24,074 bases of DNA from CAWEEP01 sp963808125 (lineage in GTDB: Bacteria > Chloroflexota > Dormibacteria > Aeolococcales > Aeolococcaceae), in NCBI GenBank assembly GCA_963808125.1, contig CAWEEP010000068.1:1-24074 (forward strand), in the 5' to 3' direction. Shown here in pieces: positions 1 to 8,460 of this stretch; position 1 is the stretch's first letter; each line of letters starts with the position of its first letter. A program made the translations under genes and the position numbers. Under the pieces are notes generated by a model that saw nothing but the letters and a program-made list of their open reading frames with translations, was not told the DNA's origin and searched no databases.

Positions 1-31
1 TTCAAAAAGCGGGTTCGTTAAAGTTGTGCTA

Positions 32-59
32 TCCCAGGTCCCAGAAGCGGGACCTGGGA
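32..59. repeat. Perfect 11-bp inverted repeat (hairpin)
   Basis: Arms at 32-42 and 49-59 are perfect reverse complements (TCCCAGGTCCC / GGGACCTGGGA) around the 6-base loop AGAAGC. No T-run follows on either side, so it is not a textbook intrinsic terminator. It lies in the less GC-rich left edge and could be a terminator of an upstream gene, a dispersed hairpin, or the end of a mobile element; nothing here decides. Confidence 0.6.
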
Positions 60-118
60 CACTGGGTGGCAGTAAAGTAGTAATCTGGTCCTGCGGTGTG
101 GAAGGCTAGGATTTGGCA

Positions 119-583
119 ATGATAGTGAAAGCAAGTAACACGCAGCCCATGATGGGCCAACTCGGAAGCTCGGTTAGTGTTAGGTGTCCTGCTTGTCGTC
201 AACTTGGAACCTTCGATCGCATATTCTTTTCGAATCAAGGGCAGCAGTTAGCCGAGGTTGAAATTATCACGGGTACTACCCGTGTCATTTCGGGTCAACG
301 ATTTTGCCCAAACCAATCCTGCAGAGCACTTCTTTTTTTCGTCTGGGATACGAGTAGGGGAGAGCTCGCTACCACCTATCCGCCGGAACGCCTCGATTTC
401 GATTCGACCAACATCCCCGCCTCGATTACAAAGGCTCTCGCCCGTCCCAAGAAGCGTCCGAGAGTGTCTTCACAACTCTTAACGGATCCTTTTCCGGGGC
501 ACTGTGCTGGCAACCGCCGCGTTCAACAGACCTGCAACCCCATCTGTGGCAGGCGGCGACGCACCCTACCATCCGCGCAATGA
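119..583 (+). pseudogene. Truncated DUF4145-like zinc-ribbon protein
   Basis: ATG at 119 is preferred over the in-frame TTG at 113 because AGGA (107-110) sits 8 bases upstream. The product is about 154 aa. Residues ~20-100 resemble the N-terminal part of DUF4145 proteins: a CPAC pair, a second cysteine pair in FCPNQSC, then a YPPERLDF block and an IPASITKAL stretch. In that family the helical DUF4145 core would follow directly; here the sequence becomes basic and unrelated after about residue 104 and stops at 583, overlapping the next gene start by 4 bases. Base composition is near 50% GC to about position 480 and high afterwards, so the junction looks like a recombination or decay point. Function unknown; DUF4145 proteins often accompany defence or restriction genes, but nothing like that is visible nearby. 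The family call is from memory of its motif and is moderate. Confidence 0.5.
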
Positions 584-2103
584 GTTCGCCCGTCCCGGCA
601 TCCGCCGACTCGGGGAAGTCCATCAGGTGGGGGTGGTCGTGGCTCCGGAGCCGCCTCGACTTCCTTCCTCCGGAAGAGCCCCTTGGGCCTGTCGACTACA
701 CGCCGGGGCTGATGACGTACGTGACCGCCATGCTGGCAATCGCCGTGACGGCGGCCGTTCTCACGGGTCGGATGCCGTCGATGCCCTCACGGTGCTGTTC
801 GGCGCGCTGGCAGCGTCCCCTCGCTGCCTACGGGGTCCACTCGCTCACCGGCGCCCAGATCGAGTTCTCCGTGGAGATCATGGCGCACCTCGGTTTGACG
901 CTCGCCGTCGGTCCCGCCGGTGCCCTGGCCGCCTCGGTCGGGGGGTCGGTCGGGAACGGAAGCCGTTTCCACCCCGGCTGGTTTCGCTCCATGTACAACA
1001 CGGCCGACTACTTCCTGGCGGATCTGGCGGCGTGGTTCGTCTTCCACGCCGTGCTCAGGTTCGGCAGCCCCTGGTGGCTCCAACTGCTCGCCGGCCTGGC
1101 GGCCGGCGGCGCTCAGTTCCTGGCCAACCATCTTCCCCTCGCCGGCGTCATCCGGCTGGCGACGCGGGGTCAGATGGGGTTCTGGCAGAACGTTCGCCGC
1201 ACGTTCGGCACAGCCCCTTACTTCATCGGCTACGGGCTATCCGCCGACGGCTTCGTCCTTCTCCATCGGACCGCGGGAGCGTTCGGCTTCACGCTCATGC
1301 TCATCCCGCTCGTCCTCCTTCGGCTTCCTCGTCTTCATTCGCCACGCCGGGTGCACGCCTTCGAGGTGGAGACGAAGGCCTATCAGGAGGCTCGAGTTCG
1401 CCTGCTCCAGCGAGCCATCGACGCCTCGAACGAGGAGCGCGAGCGGGTTGCCGCCGCCATCCACGACGGCATCGTCCAGGACCTGGCGGGGCTGACCTTC
1501 AGCCTCGGCGCCTACTCGAATGTCGACGCCGGCACGATGAACCCGGATGAGCGGTCGCGCCTGCTACAGCTCGTCGCCGAGGGCGCCGAGACGGCGCGCC
1601 GGGCCACGCGCGATCTGCGCAGCCTGATCATCGAGATCGCTCCTCCCAAACTGAAGGAACTGGGGCTGAGGCCGGCGCTCGAGGACCTGCTCATCAACCT
1701 CGGCACCGGCATCACCACCAAGCTGGACATCGAGGAGGGCCTCATCCTCGGTGACAGCACCAACGGACTGCTCTACCGCGTCGCCCAGGAGGCGGTGCGC
1801 AACTCGATGAAGTACTCGGGCGCGGGCCACCTCACCGTGGAGATTCGGGGACACGGGGCCGATGTGGTCCTCCGCATCGTCGACGACGGCAGGGGCTTCG
1901 ATCCCGCCGAACAGGCGCACCGGCTCCAAGAAGGCCATGTCGGCCTCGGGCTCCTGCAGCGGACCGTCGCCGACGGCGGCGGCAGCCTCCGCATCGAGTC
2001 GGCCCCTGGGCGGGGGACCCTGGTGGAGATCCGGGCCCCGGTCGTCACGGGCCGCAACAGCCAGCCGCAGCGCCGCACGGCGCGACCACGGTCCCATCGC
2101 TGA
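580..2103 (+). CDS. NarL/DesK-type membrane sensor histidine kinase
   Basis: 507 aa. Autophosphorylating kinase expected to pass phosphate to the regulator encoded next. Residues ~45-250 are a multi-span membrane region with no obvious extracellular sensor. The HisKA_3 dimerisation/phosphoacceptor segment starts near 280, with the H-box AAAIHDGIVQDL (His295). The HATPase_c domain has an N-box (VAQEAVRNSMKYS, Asn408), G1 motif DDGRG (435-439) and G2 motif GLGL (455-458). ATG at 580 overlaps the previous stop and lacks a clear Shine-Dalgarno, so the start is uncertain. Between ~775 and ~812 the reading frame gives an odd Cys/Arg-rich stretch, whereas the neighbouring frame gives a hydrophobic DALTVLFGALAAS stretch that joins smoothly on both sides; this suggests two compensating single-base errors. 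The signal sensed is unknown. Confidence 0.88.
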   Translation: MSSPVPASADSGKSIRWGWSWLRSRLDFLPPEEPLGPVDYTPGLMTYVTAMLAIAVTAAVLTGRMPSMPSRCCSARWQRPLAAYGVHSLTGAQIEFSVEIMAHLGLTLAVGPAGALAASVGGSVGNGSRFHPGWFRSMYNTADYFLADLAAWFVFHAVLRFGSPWWLQLLAGLAAGGAQFLANHLPLAGVIRLATRGQMGFWQNVRRTFGTAPYFIGYGLSADGFVLLHRTAGAFGFTLMLIPLVLLRLPRLHSPRRVHAFEVETKAYQEARVRLLQRAIDASNEERERVAAAIHDGIVQDLAGLTFSLGAYSNVDAGTMNPDERSRLLQLVAEGAETARRATRDLRSLIIEIAPPKLKELGLRPALEDLLINLGTGITTKLDIEEGLILGDSTNGLLYRVAQEAVRNSMKYSGAGHLTVEIRGHGADVVLRIVDDGRGFDPAEQAHRLQEGHVGLGLLQRTVADGGGSLRIESAPGRGTLVEIRAPVVTGRNSQPQRRTARPRSHR

Positions 2104-2191
2104 GCCGTCACTTTGGGCCGGTGGCCCGCTTCTCGTCCTACAATCCCGCACCGAGGGGCAGGGGCAGGAAGGAAGCACTGAGGTTCGGGGC

Positions 2192-2596
2192 ATGTCCAAC
2201 GGCAGCAGGATCCGCCTCCTCATCGTCGATGACCATCCTGTGGTCCGCCGTGGGCTCGCCGACATCTTCCAGCGCACCGACGACATCGAGGTCATCGGGC
2301 TCGCCTCCGACGGCGTGGAGGCGGTGACCCTCAGCCTCAAGCACTCGCCCGACGTGGTCCTCATGGACCTCTCCATGCCCAACATGGACGGCATGGATGC
2401 CACCCGATTCCTCATGCGCTCGTGTCCTGATACCAGAGTGCTGATGCTGACGTCCTTCTCCGGGAAGGAGCGGGTCAAGGAGGCGCTGCGCTCCGGCGCG
2501 GTCGGCTACCTGCTCAAGGACGCCCCCACCGAGGAGCTCATCAACGGGGTGCGCACCGCTGCCAAGAGCGGCCGGCACTTCCGCGACATCGACTGA
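2192..2596 (+). CDS. Response regulator, receiver domain only
   Basis: 134 aa. A CheY-like receiver of the NarL/FixJ subfamily: acidic pair Asp13-Asp14, phosphoacceptor Asp59 in VVLMDLSMPNMDG, Thr87 in LMLTS, Lys109 in YLLKDA. It follows the histidine kinase by 88 bases and is presumably its partner. NarL-family regulators are usually about 210-220 aa with a C-terminal LuxR-type HTH. Here the protein stops just after the last receiver helix (GRHFRDID), and no HTH-like sequence was found in the three forward frames between 2597 and 2746. Either it is a genuine single-domain regulator or the HTH was lost. A possible GAGG ribosome-binding site lies about 10 bases before the ATG. A small GC hairpin (2115-2127) lies in the gap after the kinase. 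Confidence 0.85.
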   Translation: MSNGSRIRLLIVDDHPVVRRGLADIFQRTDDIEVIGLASDGVEAVTLSLKHSPDVVLMDLSMPNMDGMDATRFLMRSCPDTRVLMLTSFSGKERVKEALRSGAVGYLLKDAPTEELINGVRTAAKSGRHFRDID

Positions 2597-2705
2597 GAGC
2601 CTGACCGGGGCCCAACCGACCGCGGGAATCCTTCGCGCAGGCGTCCTGCTGGCGCGGCGCATGTGACGTCAGCGGCCCTCTGTGCGTCCGACGTGAAAGC
2701 GGCCA

Positions 2706-2736
2706 TTGGACATAGGGCACGCCTCGCGTGCACAAT
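2706..2736 (+). promoter_or_regulatory. Weak promoter candidate for the amino acid importer
   Basis: TTGGAC near 2706 and CACAAT at 2731-2736 (4 of 6 to TATAAT) are about 19 bases apart. Transcription would start close to the ATG at 2747, which also lacks a Shine-Dalgarno, so a near-leaderless mRNA is possible, as is common in high-GC actinobacteria. Weak matches and long spacing keep this tentative. Confidence 0.25.
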
Positions 2737-2746
2737 CCCCCTTCAA

Positions 2747-3752
2747 ATGCCAGCTTTCCACCGTCCCAACAGCTTCGCCCGGGCCGTCGCCGGGCTCGTC
2801 ATGGTCCCCGCCATCCTTCTGAGCGCGTGCGGCGGGAGTTCGGCGTCCTCTGGGACGTCCGGTCTGCTGAGTGTGGGGGGACCGCAGCCGACAACGCAGA
2901 AGAGCATTCGCGCCGAGGTCCCGGCGTCCATCCTCGCCGAGGCGCCGCTCCAGATCGCGACCGACGCGTCGTACGCACCGAACGAGTTCGTCGACCCAAA
3001 CACCGGTGACCTGACGGGCTGGGACCTCGTGCTCGCCACCGAGGTCTGCAAGGTCCTCGGTGTCGCCTGCACCATCAACAACGTCACCTTCGACGACATC
3101 ATCCCGGCCTTGCTGGAGACGCCCTCCAAGTACGTGATGAGCTTCTCCAGCTACACGCCGACCGCCGAGCGGGAGGCGACGGGCATCGACTTCGTGACCT
3201 ACTACCAGGCCGGCGAGTTGTGGCTGGTGCGGGTTGGTGGTCCGACCATCACGGAGGCTTCCCAGATGTGCGGCCACACCGTGGCCGTCGAGGCGGGCAC
3301 GGTCGAGGAGTTGGACGCCTGGGGCTACATGGGCAAGCAGCCCGGCGGTGACGCCATCGCCGGGGATACGGACCACTGCACATCCGCCGGCCTGCAGGAC
3401 ATCACCGTCGAGAGCTTTGACAGCCAGACCGAGGCCAACACCGCCCTGCTCGGAAGCCGCGCCGACTTCGGTTGGGCCGACCAGCCGGTCGCCGACTACC
3501 AGGTGCAGCAGGAGTTCCGGCAAGCTGAAGATCAGCGGTCAGCCGTGCAGCGTGGACCCGTACGGGGTCGCCGTCGTGAAGACGCTCGGCATGGACAAGG
3601 CCGTGAGCGACGCACTCAGCTACCTGATCCAGAACGGCTTCTACAGCACCATCCTCAAGAAGTACGGCGTCCAGGACGGCGCCATCGCCGCCTCGGCGGT
3701 GAGCGTCAACAACAACAACCCGGTGGGCGCGACCTGTGTGCCGTCGTACTGA
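2747..3752 (+). CDS. Polar amino acid ABC transporter substrate-binding lipoprotein (frame broken near 3515)
   Basis: Binds an amino acid outside the membrane and delivers it to the permease encoded next. ATG 2747 is chosen because it gives a clean lipoprotein signal peptide with lipobox LLSAC, lipidated Cys28; the longer in-frame start at 2663 would put a 28-residue tail before it. The SBP_bac_3 fold shows in the ATDASYAPNEF opening, the TGWDLVLATEVCKVLG segment and the later VEAGTVEEL stretch. At about 3510-3522 (GAGTTCCGGC) the frame must shift: the first frame becomes Arg-rich, while the other continues with GKLKISGQPCSVDPYGVAV and ends normally at 3752 with VGATCVPSY. One extra base explains this; the corrected length is about 334 aa, normal for the family. 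Substrate not determinable; polar amino acids are typical for this family. Confidence 0.85.
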
Positions 3753-3825
3753 GGCCTCGGTCTCGGGACCCGGCGGCTGATCCGCGAAGGTCTGAAGCGG
3801 TGCGTGGAACCGTCGTTGGGCGCAG

Positions 3826-4821
3826 GTGAGCGACCTCATCGAGGGGCAGCCGCTCCCCGCGCCGACGAATCGGCGGCGCCCCGAGGCGATCCGGGCTGTC
3901 CCTGTGCGCCATCCCTGGCGCTGGGTCGCGGCCGCCGTCGTCCTCCTCTTCGCCTTCGCCGTCGTCTACACCTTCGCGACGGCGAAGGACCTGCAGTGGT
4001 CGGTCGTCGGCCAGTACCTCTTCAACGACCGGATCATGGGCGGCGCCCTGATCACGCTCGAGCTCACCGCGATCGCCATGATCATCGGCGTCGGCCTGGG
4101 CGGCCTGATGGCCGTCATGCGGCTGTCCGTCAACCCGGTGATGTCGTCGGTGAGCTGGTTCTACATCTGGTTCTTCCGTGGCACCCCGGTCCTGGTGCAG
4201 ATCTATTTCTGGTTCAACATCGCCTTCATCCTCCCGTCGCTCACCCTCGGAATTCCCTTCACCCACCTCTCGTACACGGTCATCCTGATCCAGGTCGACA
4301 CGCCCATCATGGCGGCGATCCTCGGCCTCGGGCTCAACGAGGCCGCGTACATGGCGGAGATCATCCGCGCTGGGATCATCTCGGTCGACCATGGTCAGAC
4401 CGAGGCGGCCCAGGCACTGGGCATGACGCGGTCGCAGGTGACGCGCCGCATCATCATCCCCCAGGCGATGCGGGTGATCGTCCCGCCCACGGGGAACGAG
4501 ACGATCTCCATGCTCAAGACGTCGTCGCTGGCCTACATCGCCACCGTCGGCGAGCTCTTCTTCATCCAGAAGGAGTTCTCCGACGCCAACTACCGTCCCA
4601 TCGAGCTCCTGATCGTGGTGTCCATCTGGTATCTGGCGATGACCTCGGTGCTCACCTTCATCCAGTACTACATCGAGCGGCACTACGCACGCGGCTCGGT
4701 CCGCATGCTGCCGCCGACGCCGCTGCAGCGCTTCCGGCGCCTCTTCTTCCAGTTCCACGCCGCGGTGCCGTACGCCGACGATGCCGAACCTCTGCCCCCC
4801 GTCATCGACAGGTGGGGCTGA
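3826..4821 (+). CDS. Polar amino acid ABC transporter permease (HisM/GlnP family)
   Basis: 331 aa from GTG 3826. The inner-membrane channel subunit, working with the lipoprotein before it and the ATPase after it. A cytoplasmic N-terminal tail (~1-30) is followed by a first membrane helix (~33-52) and then the BPD_transp_1 fold, with the family hallmark WFYIWFFRGTPVLVQIYF. The EAA loop that docks the ATPase reads EAAQALGMTRSQVTRRIIIPQAMRVIVPP. Length is above the usual 220-250 aa because of the N-terminal tail with an extra helix and a C-terminal tail of about 45 residues. Single permease, so a homodimer is expected. It starts 74 bases after the lipoprotein stop and ends 19 bases before the ATPase start, consistent with one operon. 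Confidence 0.93.
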   Translation: MSDLIEGQPLPAPTNRRRPEAIRAVPVRHPWRWVAAAVVLLFAFAVVYTFATAKDLQWSVVGQYLFNDRIMGGALITLELTAIAMIIGVGLGGLMAVMRLSVNPVMSSVSWFYIWFFRGTPVLVQIYFWFNIAFILPSLTLGIPFTHLSYTVILIQVDTPIMAAILGLGLNEAAYMAEIIRAGIISVDHGQTEAAQALGMTRSQVTRRIIIPQAMRVIVPPTGNETISMLKTSSLAYIATVGELFFIQKEFSDANYRPIELLIVVSIWYLAMTSVLTFIQYYIERHYARGSVRMLPPTPLQRFRRLFFQFHAAVPYADDAEPLPPVIDRWG

Positions 4822-4840
4822 TGCTCGGCGGGGATCAGTG

Positions 4841-5605
4841 ATGGCCACTCCCATGGTCAAGGCCGAGGCGGTGCACAAGAGCTTCGGCCGCCACGAGGTG
4901 CTGCGGGGCATCGACCTCGAGGTCGCCCCCAGGGAGGTGATGTGCATCATCGGGCCCTCGGGCTCGGGCAAGAGCACGTTCCTGCGCTGCATCAACCATC
5001 TGGAGAAGATCAACGCCGGCAGGCTGTGGGTCGACGGCGAGTTGGTCGGCTACCGCCAGCGGGGTGATCGACTCCACGAGCTGCCCGAACGGGAGGTCTG
5101 CCGGAAGCGCTCGGAGATCGGCATGGTGTTCCAGAGCTTCAACCTCTTCCCCCACATGACGGCGCTGGAGAACGTCGTCGAGGCGCCGGTCCGGGTGAAG
5201 AAGGAATCGATGGCGGTGGCGTCGGAGCGGGCCCGGGCGCTGCTCGACCGGGTCGGGCTGGGGGACAAGGTGGACGCCCATCCCCGGCAGCTCTCCGGCG
5301 GCCAGCAGCAGCGGGTGGCCATCGCCCGGGCGCTCGCCATGCAGCCCAAGCTGATGCTCTTCGACGAGCCGACCTCGGCACTGGACCCGGAGCTCGTCGG
5401 CGACGTGCTCAATGTCATGCGCGGGCTGGCCGAGGAGGGCATGACCATGGTGGTCGTCACCCACGAGATGGGCTTCGCCCGGGAGGTCGGCGACTCCCTG
5501 ATTTTCATGGACGACGGCCTGGTCGTCGAGGCCGGCGCCCCCCGCGACGTCATCGGCAACCCCCAGCAGGAACGCACCAAGGCCTTCCTCTCCAACGTGC
5601 TCTGA
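4841..5605 (+). CDS. Polar amino acid ABC transporter ATP-binding protein (GlnQ/HisP family)
   Basis: 254 aa from ATG 4841, preceded by GGCGGGGA about 7 bases upstream. Energises the importer by ATP hydrolysis on the cytoplasmic side. All motifs are intact: Walker A GPSGSGKST (38-46), Q-loop MVFQSFNLFPHMT, signature LSGGQQQRVAIARAL, Walker B LMLFDEPTSALDPE and the switch histidine in VVTHEMGF. The NHLEKINAGRLWVDG segment and APRDVIGNPQQERTKAFL tail are typical of polar amino acid transporters. Last gene of the three-gene operon, followed by a GC-rich hairpin. Confidence 0.95.
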   Translation: MATPMVKAEAVHKSFGRHEVLRGIDLEVAPREVMCIIGPSGSGKSTFLRCINHLEKINAGRLWVDGELVGYRQRGDRLHELPEREVCRKRSEIGMVFQSFNLFPHMTALENVVEAPVRVKKESMAVASERARALLDRVGLGDKVDAHPRQLSGGQQQRVAIARALAMQPKLMLFDEPTSALDPELVGDVLNVMRGLAEEGMTMVVVTHEMGFAREVGDSLIFMDDGLVVEAGAPRDVIGNPQQERTKAFLSNVL

Positions 5606-5611
5606 AGCCGT

Positions 5612-5629
5612 CCGGCCGCACCCGGCCGG
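5612..5629 (+). terminator. Possible terminator hairpin after the amino acid operon
   Basis: CCGGCCG (5612-5618) pairs with CGGCCGG (5623-5629) around a CACC loop, seven bases after the ATPase stop codon. All-GC stem but no T-run, so intrinsic termination is only plausible. Confidence 0.35.
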
Positions 5630-5762
5630 CGGGCGTCGGAGCTCCCGGACGAGCTTGTGGCGGGCGCTGCGTGGCCTGAAATGGATACCCTGCCATGGGA
5701 GGCTTTCGTTCACGTCGTGAGCGATGTGCTGCGCCCTCACGGTGGGCGGGGAGCGGGTCACA

Positions 5763-5801
5763 TGGCGCCGAAATCCGGCAACTTGTGCGTGGCGCCTAAA
5801 T
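5763..5801 (+). promoter_or_regulatory. Direct repeat upstream of livJ, possible operator
   Basis: TGGCGCCGAAAT (5763-5774) and TGGCGCCTAAAT (5790-5801) match at 11 of 12 positions, 27 bases apart, each holding the palindrome GGCGCC. They lie 48-86 bases upstream of the candidate livJ -35 box. The 334-base stretch 5606-5939 holds no convincing gene; besides this repeat it contains the hairpin at 5612-5629 and the promoter at 5849-5876. Confidence 0.4.
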
Positions 5802-5848
5802 TTCTGGCCGGCGCTTCGTGCAAATGCTCAACCGGGCCACCCGGATCG

Positions 5849-5876
5849 TTGACAAGGCAGGGTCGGGCCGTGTAAA
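5849..5876 (+). promoter_or_regulatory. Candidate sigma-70-type promoter for livJ
   Basis: A perfect -35 TTGACA (5849-5854), 16-base spacer, and TGTAAA (5871-5876, 4 of 6 to TATAAT). It points toward livJ at 5940, leaving an mRNA leader of about 55 bases that ends in a good GGGGAG ribosome-binding site. The -10 box also sits within the palindrome GTGTAAACAC (5870-5879 region). Confidence 0.55.
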
Positions 5877-5939
5877 CACAGCGGAACTGACGGCCGCGGT
5901 CGGAAAGGGAGGGCCGTTTCTTAATATTGGGGAGATCCA

Positions 5940-7206
5940 ATGGTGAAGCCGATCCGTCTCGTAACTCTCGTGGCGCTGCTGGCCCTGGGGACCGCCGCCT
6001 GCGGCAAGAGCTCGGCGACCACGACCGGAGCCGGCAGCTGCAAGGGCGCGGTGACCGTGGCCACCGAGCTTCCGGTCAGTGGCAACGACGCCTCCGACGG
6101 GCTGCCCACCCAGAACGGCGCGGCGCTGGCCGTCGATCAGGCCAACCAGAACAACACGCTGGGTGGCTGCACTCTGACCCTCATCAGCAAGGACGACACC
6201 AGCGCCCAGACCGGTGCCCACGACCCCAATCAGGGGGCGCAGAACATGACCGCCCTGGCGGGAAACCAGGCGGTCGTCGGCGTGGTCGGTCCCTTCAACT
6301 CCAGCGTGTGCCAGGCGGAGCAGCCGATCGCCAACCAGGCGGACCTGGTTGAGATCAGCCCGTCGTGCACCAACCCCGGCCTGACCATCGTGGGATCGAA
6401 CTCCAGCATCGACACGAGTCGAGCTGCGGCCAACGGGGAAGATCACCTTCTTCCGGGTCTGCACCACGGACATCGGCCAGGGGGCCGGACTAGCCCAGGT
6501 CGCCACCCAGACGCTGAAGGCGACCAAGGCGTATGTCTTTGACGACCAGGAGACGTATGGCCAGGGCCTGGCCCAGACCTTCGGAACCGACTTCGTCGCC
6601 GACGGTGGCAAGGTGGTGGGCACCGCCAGCCTGCCCGGAACCACCACGGACTTCACGAGCGAGCTCACCCAGGCCAAGAGCCTCGGCGCGGACCTCATCT
6701 TCTTCGGTGGCACGTCGTCCAACGGCGGCGGCATCATCCGCAAGCAGATGGGTGACGTCGGCTTGGGCAGTGTCAACTTCCTGGGCGGTGACGGCATCCA
6801 GGACACCCAGTTCTTCACCGAGGCCGGCGCGGCCGGCGACGGTGCCTACAGCACCGTGGCCGCCCCGAACGCCGCTGACCTGGCCAGCGCATCCGCGTTC
6901 GTGACCGCGTACAAGGCGAAGTTCGGGAGCGATCCCGGCGCTTACTCCGCCAACGCCTACGACGCGATGGGCATCATCATCCAGGCGGTCAAGGAGGCCA
7001 TCCAGGCCAACGGCGGCAAGTTGCCGACGAGCCCATCCTCCTTCCGCGAGTCGGTGCGGTCCGACGTGGCTTCGATCCACTACAGCGGCGCCATCGGCGC
7101 CACCAGCTTCGACGCCAACGGTGACACCACCAACAAGCTGCTCACCCTCTGGAAGGGAGCGAGCGGCGCGTGGACCTACGTCTCCACGCTGACCGTCACG
7201 GGCTGA
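5940..7206 (+). CDS. livJ: Branched-chain amino acid-type ABC substrate-binding lipoprotein (frame broken near 6418)
   Basis: Extracytoplasmic receptor for the livHMGF importer that follows. ATG 5940 has GGGGAG (5929-5934) upstream and gives a lipoprotein signal with GTAAC, lipidated Cys21. The Peripla_BP_6 (LIV-BP) fold is clear: ATELPVSGNDASDG near the N-terminus, AALAVDQANQ, VVGVVGPFNSSVC, then in the second half YVFDDQETYGQGLAQTFG and ANAYDAMGIIIQAVKEAI. Translation in the first frame fails after SSIDTS at about 6415-6421; the +1 frame continues at once with ELRPTGKITFFRVCTTD, exactly what the family needs, and runs to 7206. One extra base explains it; corrected length is ~421 aa. Substrate could be branched-chain amino acids, amides or another small polar ligand. 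Confidence 0.87.
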
Positions 7207-7233
7207 CTCACAAGTAGACTCTGCGGGTCATTG

Positions 7234-7259
7234 CGGGGGGAGGCAACTGCCTCCCCCCG
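7234..7259 (+). terminator. GC-rich hairpin between livJ and livH
   Basis: CGGGGGGAGGC (7234-7244) and GCCTCCCCCCG (7249-7259) form a perfect 11-bp stem with an AACT loop, 27 bases after the livJ stop. No strong T-run follows. Such hairpins often terminate partially or protect the upstream mRNA, giving more receptor than permease. Confidence 0.55.
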
Positions 7260-7284
7260 TTCGCGTCAGCTGAGAGAGGAGCGG

Positions 7285-8460
7285 ATGAGCGCAGCCATCG
7301 AGACCGTGGCCCCCGGATCCCGGCCGGTCATCAAGATCCGGCGCCGGTTCCACCTGGGCATAAGCCAGACGCATTTCCTGGCCGTGCTGGCGGCGGTCTT
7401 CGTCATCCTCATCGTCCTCCTCGTCCTCCAGGACGGAGCGAGCACCGCCGGCAACGAGGTCTGGCGCGGACTGGTGCTCGGCGCCATCTACGCCCTCATC
7501 GCCGTGGGTTACACCCTCGTGTACGGCATCATCGAGCTGATCAACTTCGCGCACGGCGACGTGTTCACGCTGAGCGCCTTCTACTCCGTCTTCCTGGTGG
7601 GGATCCCGGGAGTGCAGGAGGGCGCTCTGCAGCGCTTCTTCGGGTTCAATATCAACCACCTGGCGAGTTCGGGTGGCGGCGGGCTGGTCCTGGCCCTGCT
7701 CATCCTCTTCCCCATCACGATGGTCCTCGCCGGGCTGACCGGCGTGCTGATCGAGCGGGTCGCCTACCGCAGGCTGCGCAATGCGCCGCGGCTCGCCCCG
7801 CTGATCACCGCGGTCGGGGTCTCCTTCTTGCTGGAGGGGATCATGTTCGCCTTCTTCGTCCCTCCGGCCCCGGCGGGGCAGCCCGGCCTCGGCACTCCCG
7901 GGGCGGCCTATCCCACCGGTGAGGATGGATGGATCCCGACCACGAAGGTGCTCTTCACCATCGGCGGCAAGAACGGCGTCGTCATCGGCGCCAACGACGC
8001 GATGGTCATCGTCGTCGCGCTGGTCGCGATGTTCGTGCTCGCTGGGTTCATCCGCTACAGCAGGACGGGCAAGGCGATGCGGGCGTCGGCTCAGAACCGG
8101 AACTCGGCACGGCTGTGCGGCATCAACATCAACCGGACCATCTCGGCCACCTTCTTCATCGGCTCAGCGCTTGCCGCCGTGGCCGGCATCGTGTACGCGA
8201 TGCACTACCACACCATCACCTGGAATCAGGGGTACCAGTTCGGGCTCATCGCCTTCACGGCGGCCGTCCTGGGCGGCATCGGGAACATCGTGGGGGCGGG
8301 AATCGGCGGCTTCCTCATCGGGCTCGTCGAGGCCTTGACGGTGACGCTCGTCCCCAACGGGGGGGAGTGGGCGCTCGTCGTCGTCTTCGCCGTGCTCATC
8401 CTGGTGCTCACCCTACAGCCCACCGGGCTGCTGGGCATGAGGGTCCCCGACCGTGCCTGA
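7285..8460 (+). CDS. livH: Branched-chain amino acid ABC transporter permease LivH
   Basis: 391 aa from ATG 7285, with GAGAGAGGA (7272-7280) as ribosome-binding site. One of two membrane subunits of the importer, pairing with LivM. A cytoplasmic N-terminal tail and one helix (~30-50) precede the LivH core, which opens with GLVLGAIYALIAVGYTLVYGIIELINFAHGD in the family's characteristic form. Further hallmarks are the IERVAYRRLRNAPRLAPLITAVGVSFLLE segment, the cytoplasmic loop GKAMRASAQNRNSARLCGIN, which docks the ATPases, and AAVLGGIGNIVGAGIGGFLIG near the C-terminus. It is longer than the usual ~300 aa because of the N-terminal extension and a periplasmic insertion around residues 190-225. 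It overlaps livM by 8 bases. Confidence 0.94.
   Translation: MSAAIETVAPGSRPVIKIRRRFHLGISQTHFLAVLAAVFVILIVLLVLQDGASTAGNEVWRGLVLGAIYALIAVGYTLVYGIIELINFAHGDVFTLSAFYSVFLVGIPGVQEGALQRFFGFNINHLASSGGGGLVLALLILFPITMVLAGLTGVLIERVAYRRLRNAPRLAPLITAVGVSFLLEGIMFAFFVPPAPAGQPGLGTPGAAYPTGEDGWIPTTKVLFTIGGKNGVVIGANDAMVIVVALVAMFVLAGFIRYSRTGKAMRASAQNRNSARLCGININRTISATFFIGSALAAVAGIVYAMHYHTITWNQGYQFGLIAFTAAVLGGIGNIVGAGIGGFLIGLVEALTVTLVPNGGEWALVVVFAVLILVLTLQPTGLLGMRVPDRA

Noticed and set aside
3706..5013. 435-aa open frame on the minus strand
   Set aside because: Antisense to the permease and ATPase genes, which have clear family motifs; the product is Asp/His/Arg-rich without structure.
5657..5875. 72-aa plus-strand open frame in the gap before livJ
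   Set aside because: No ribosome-binding site, runs through the candidate promoter, no recognisable composition or motif.
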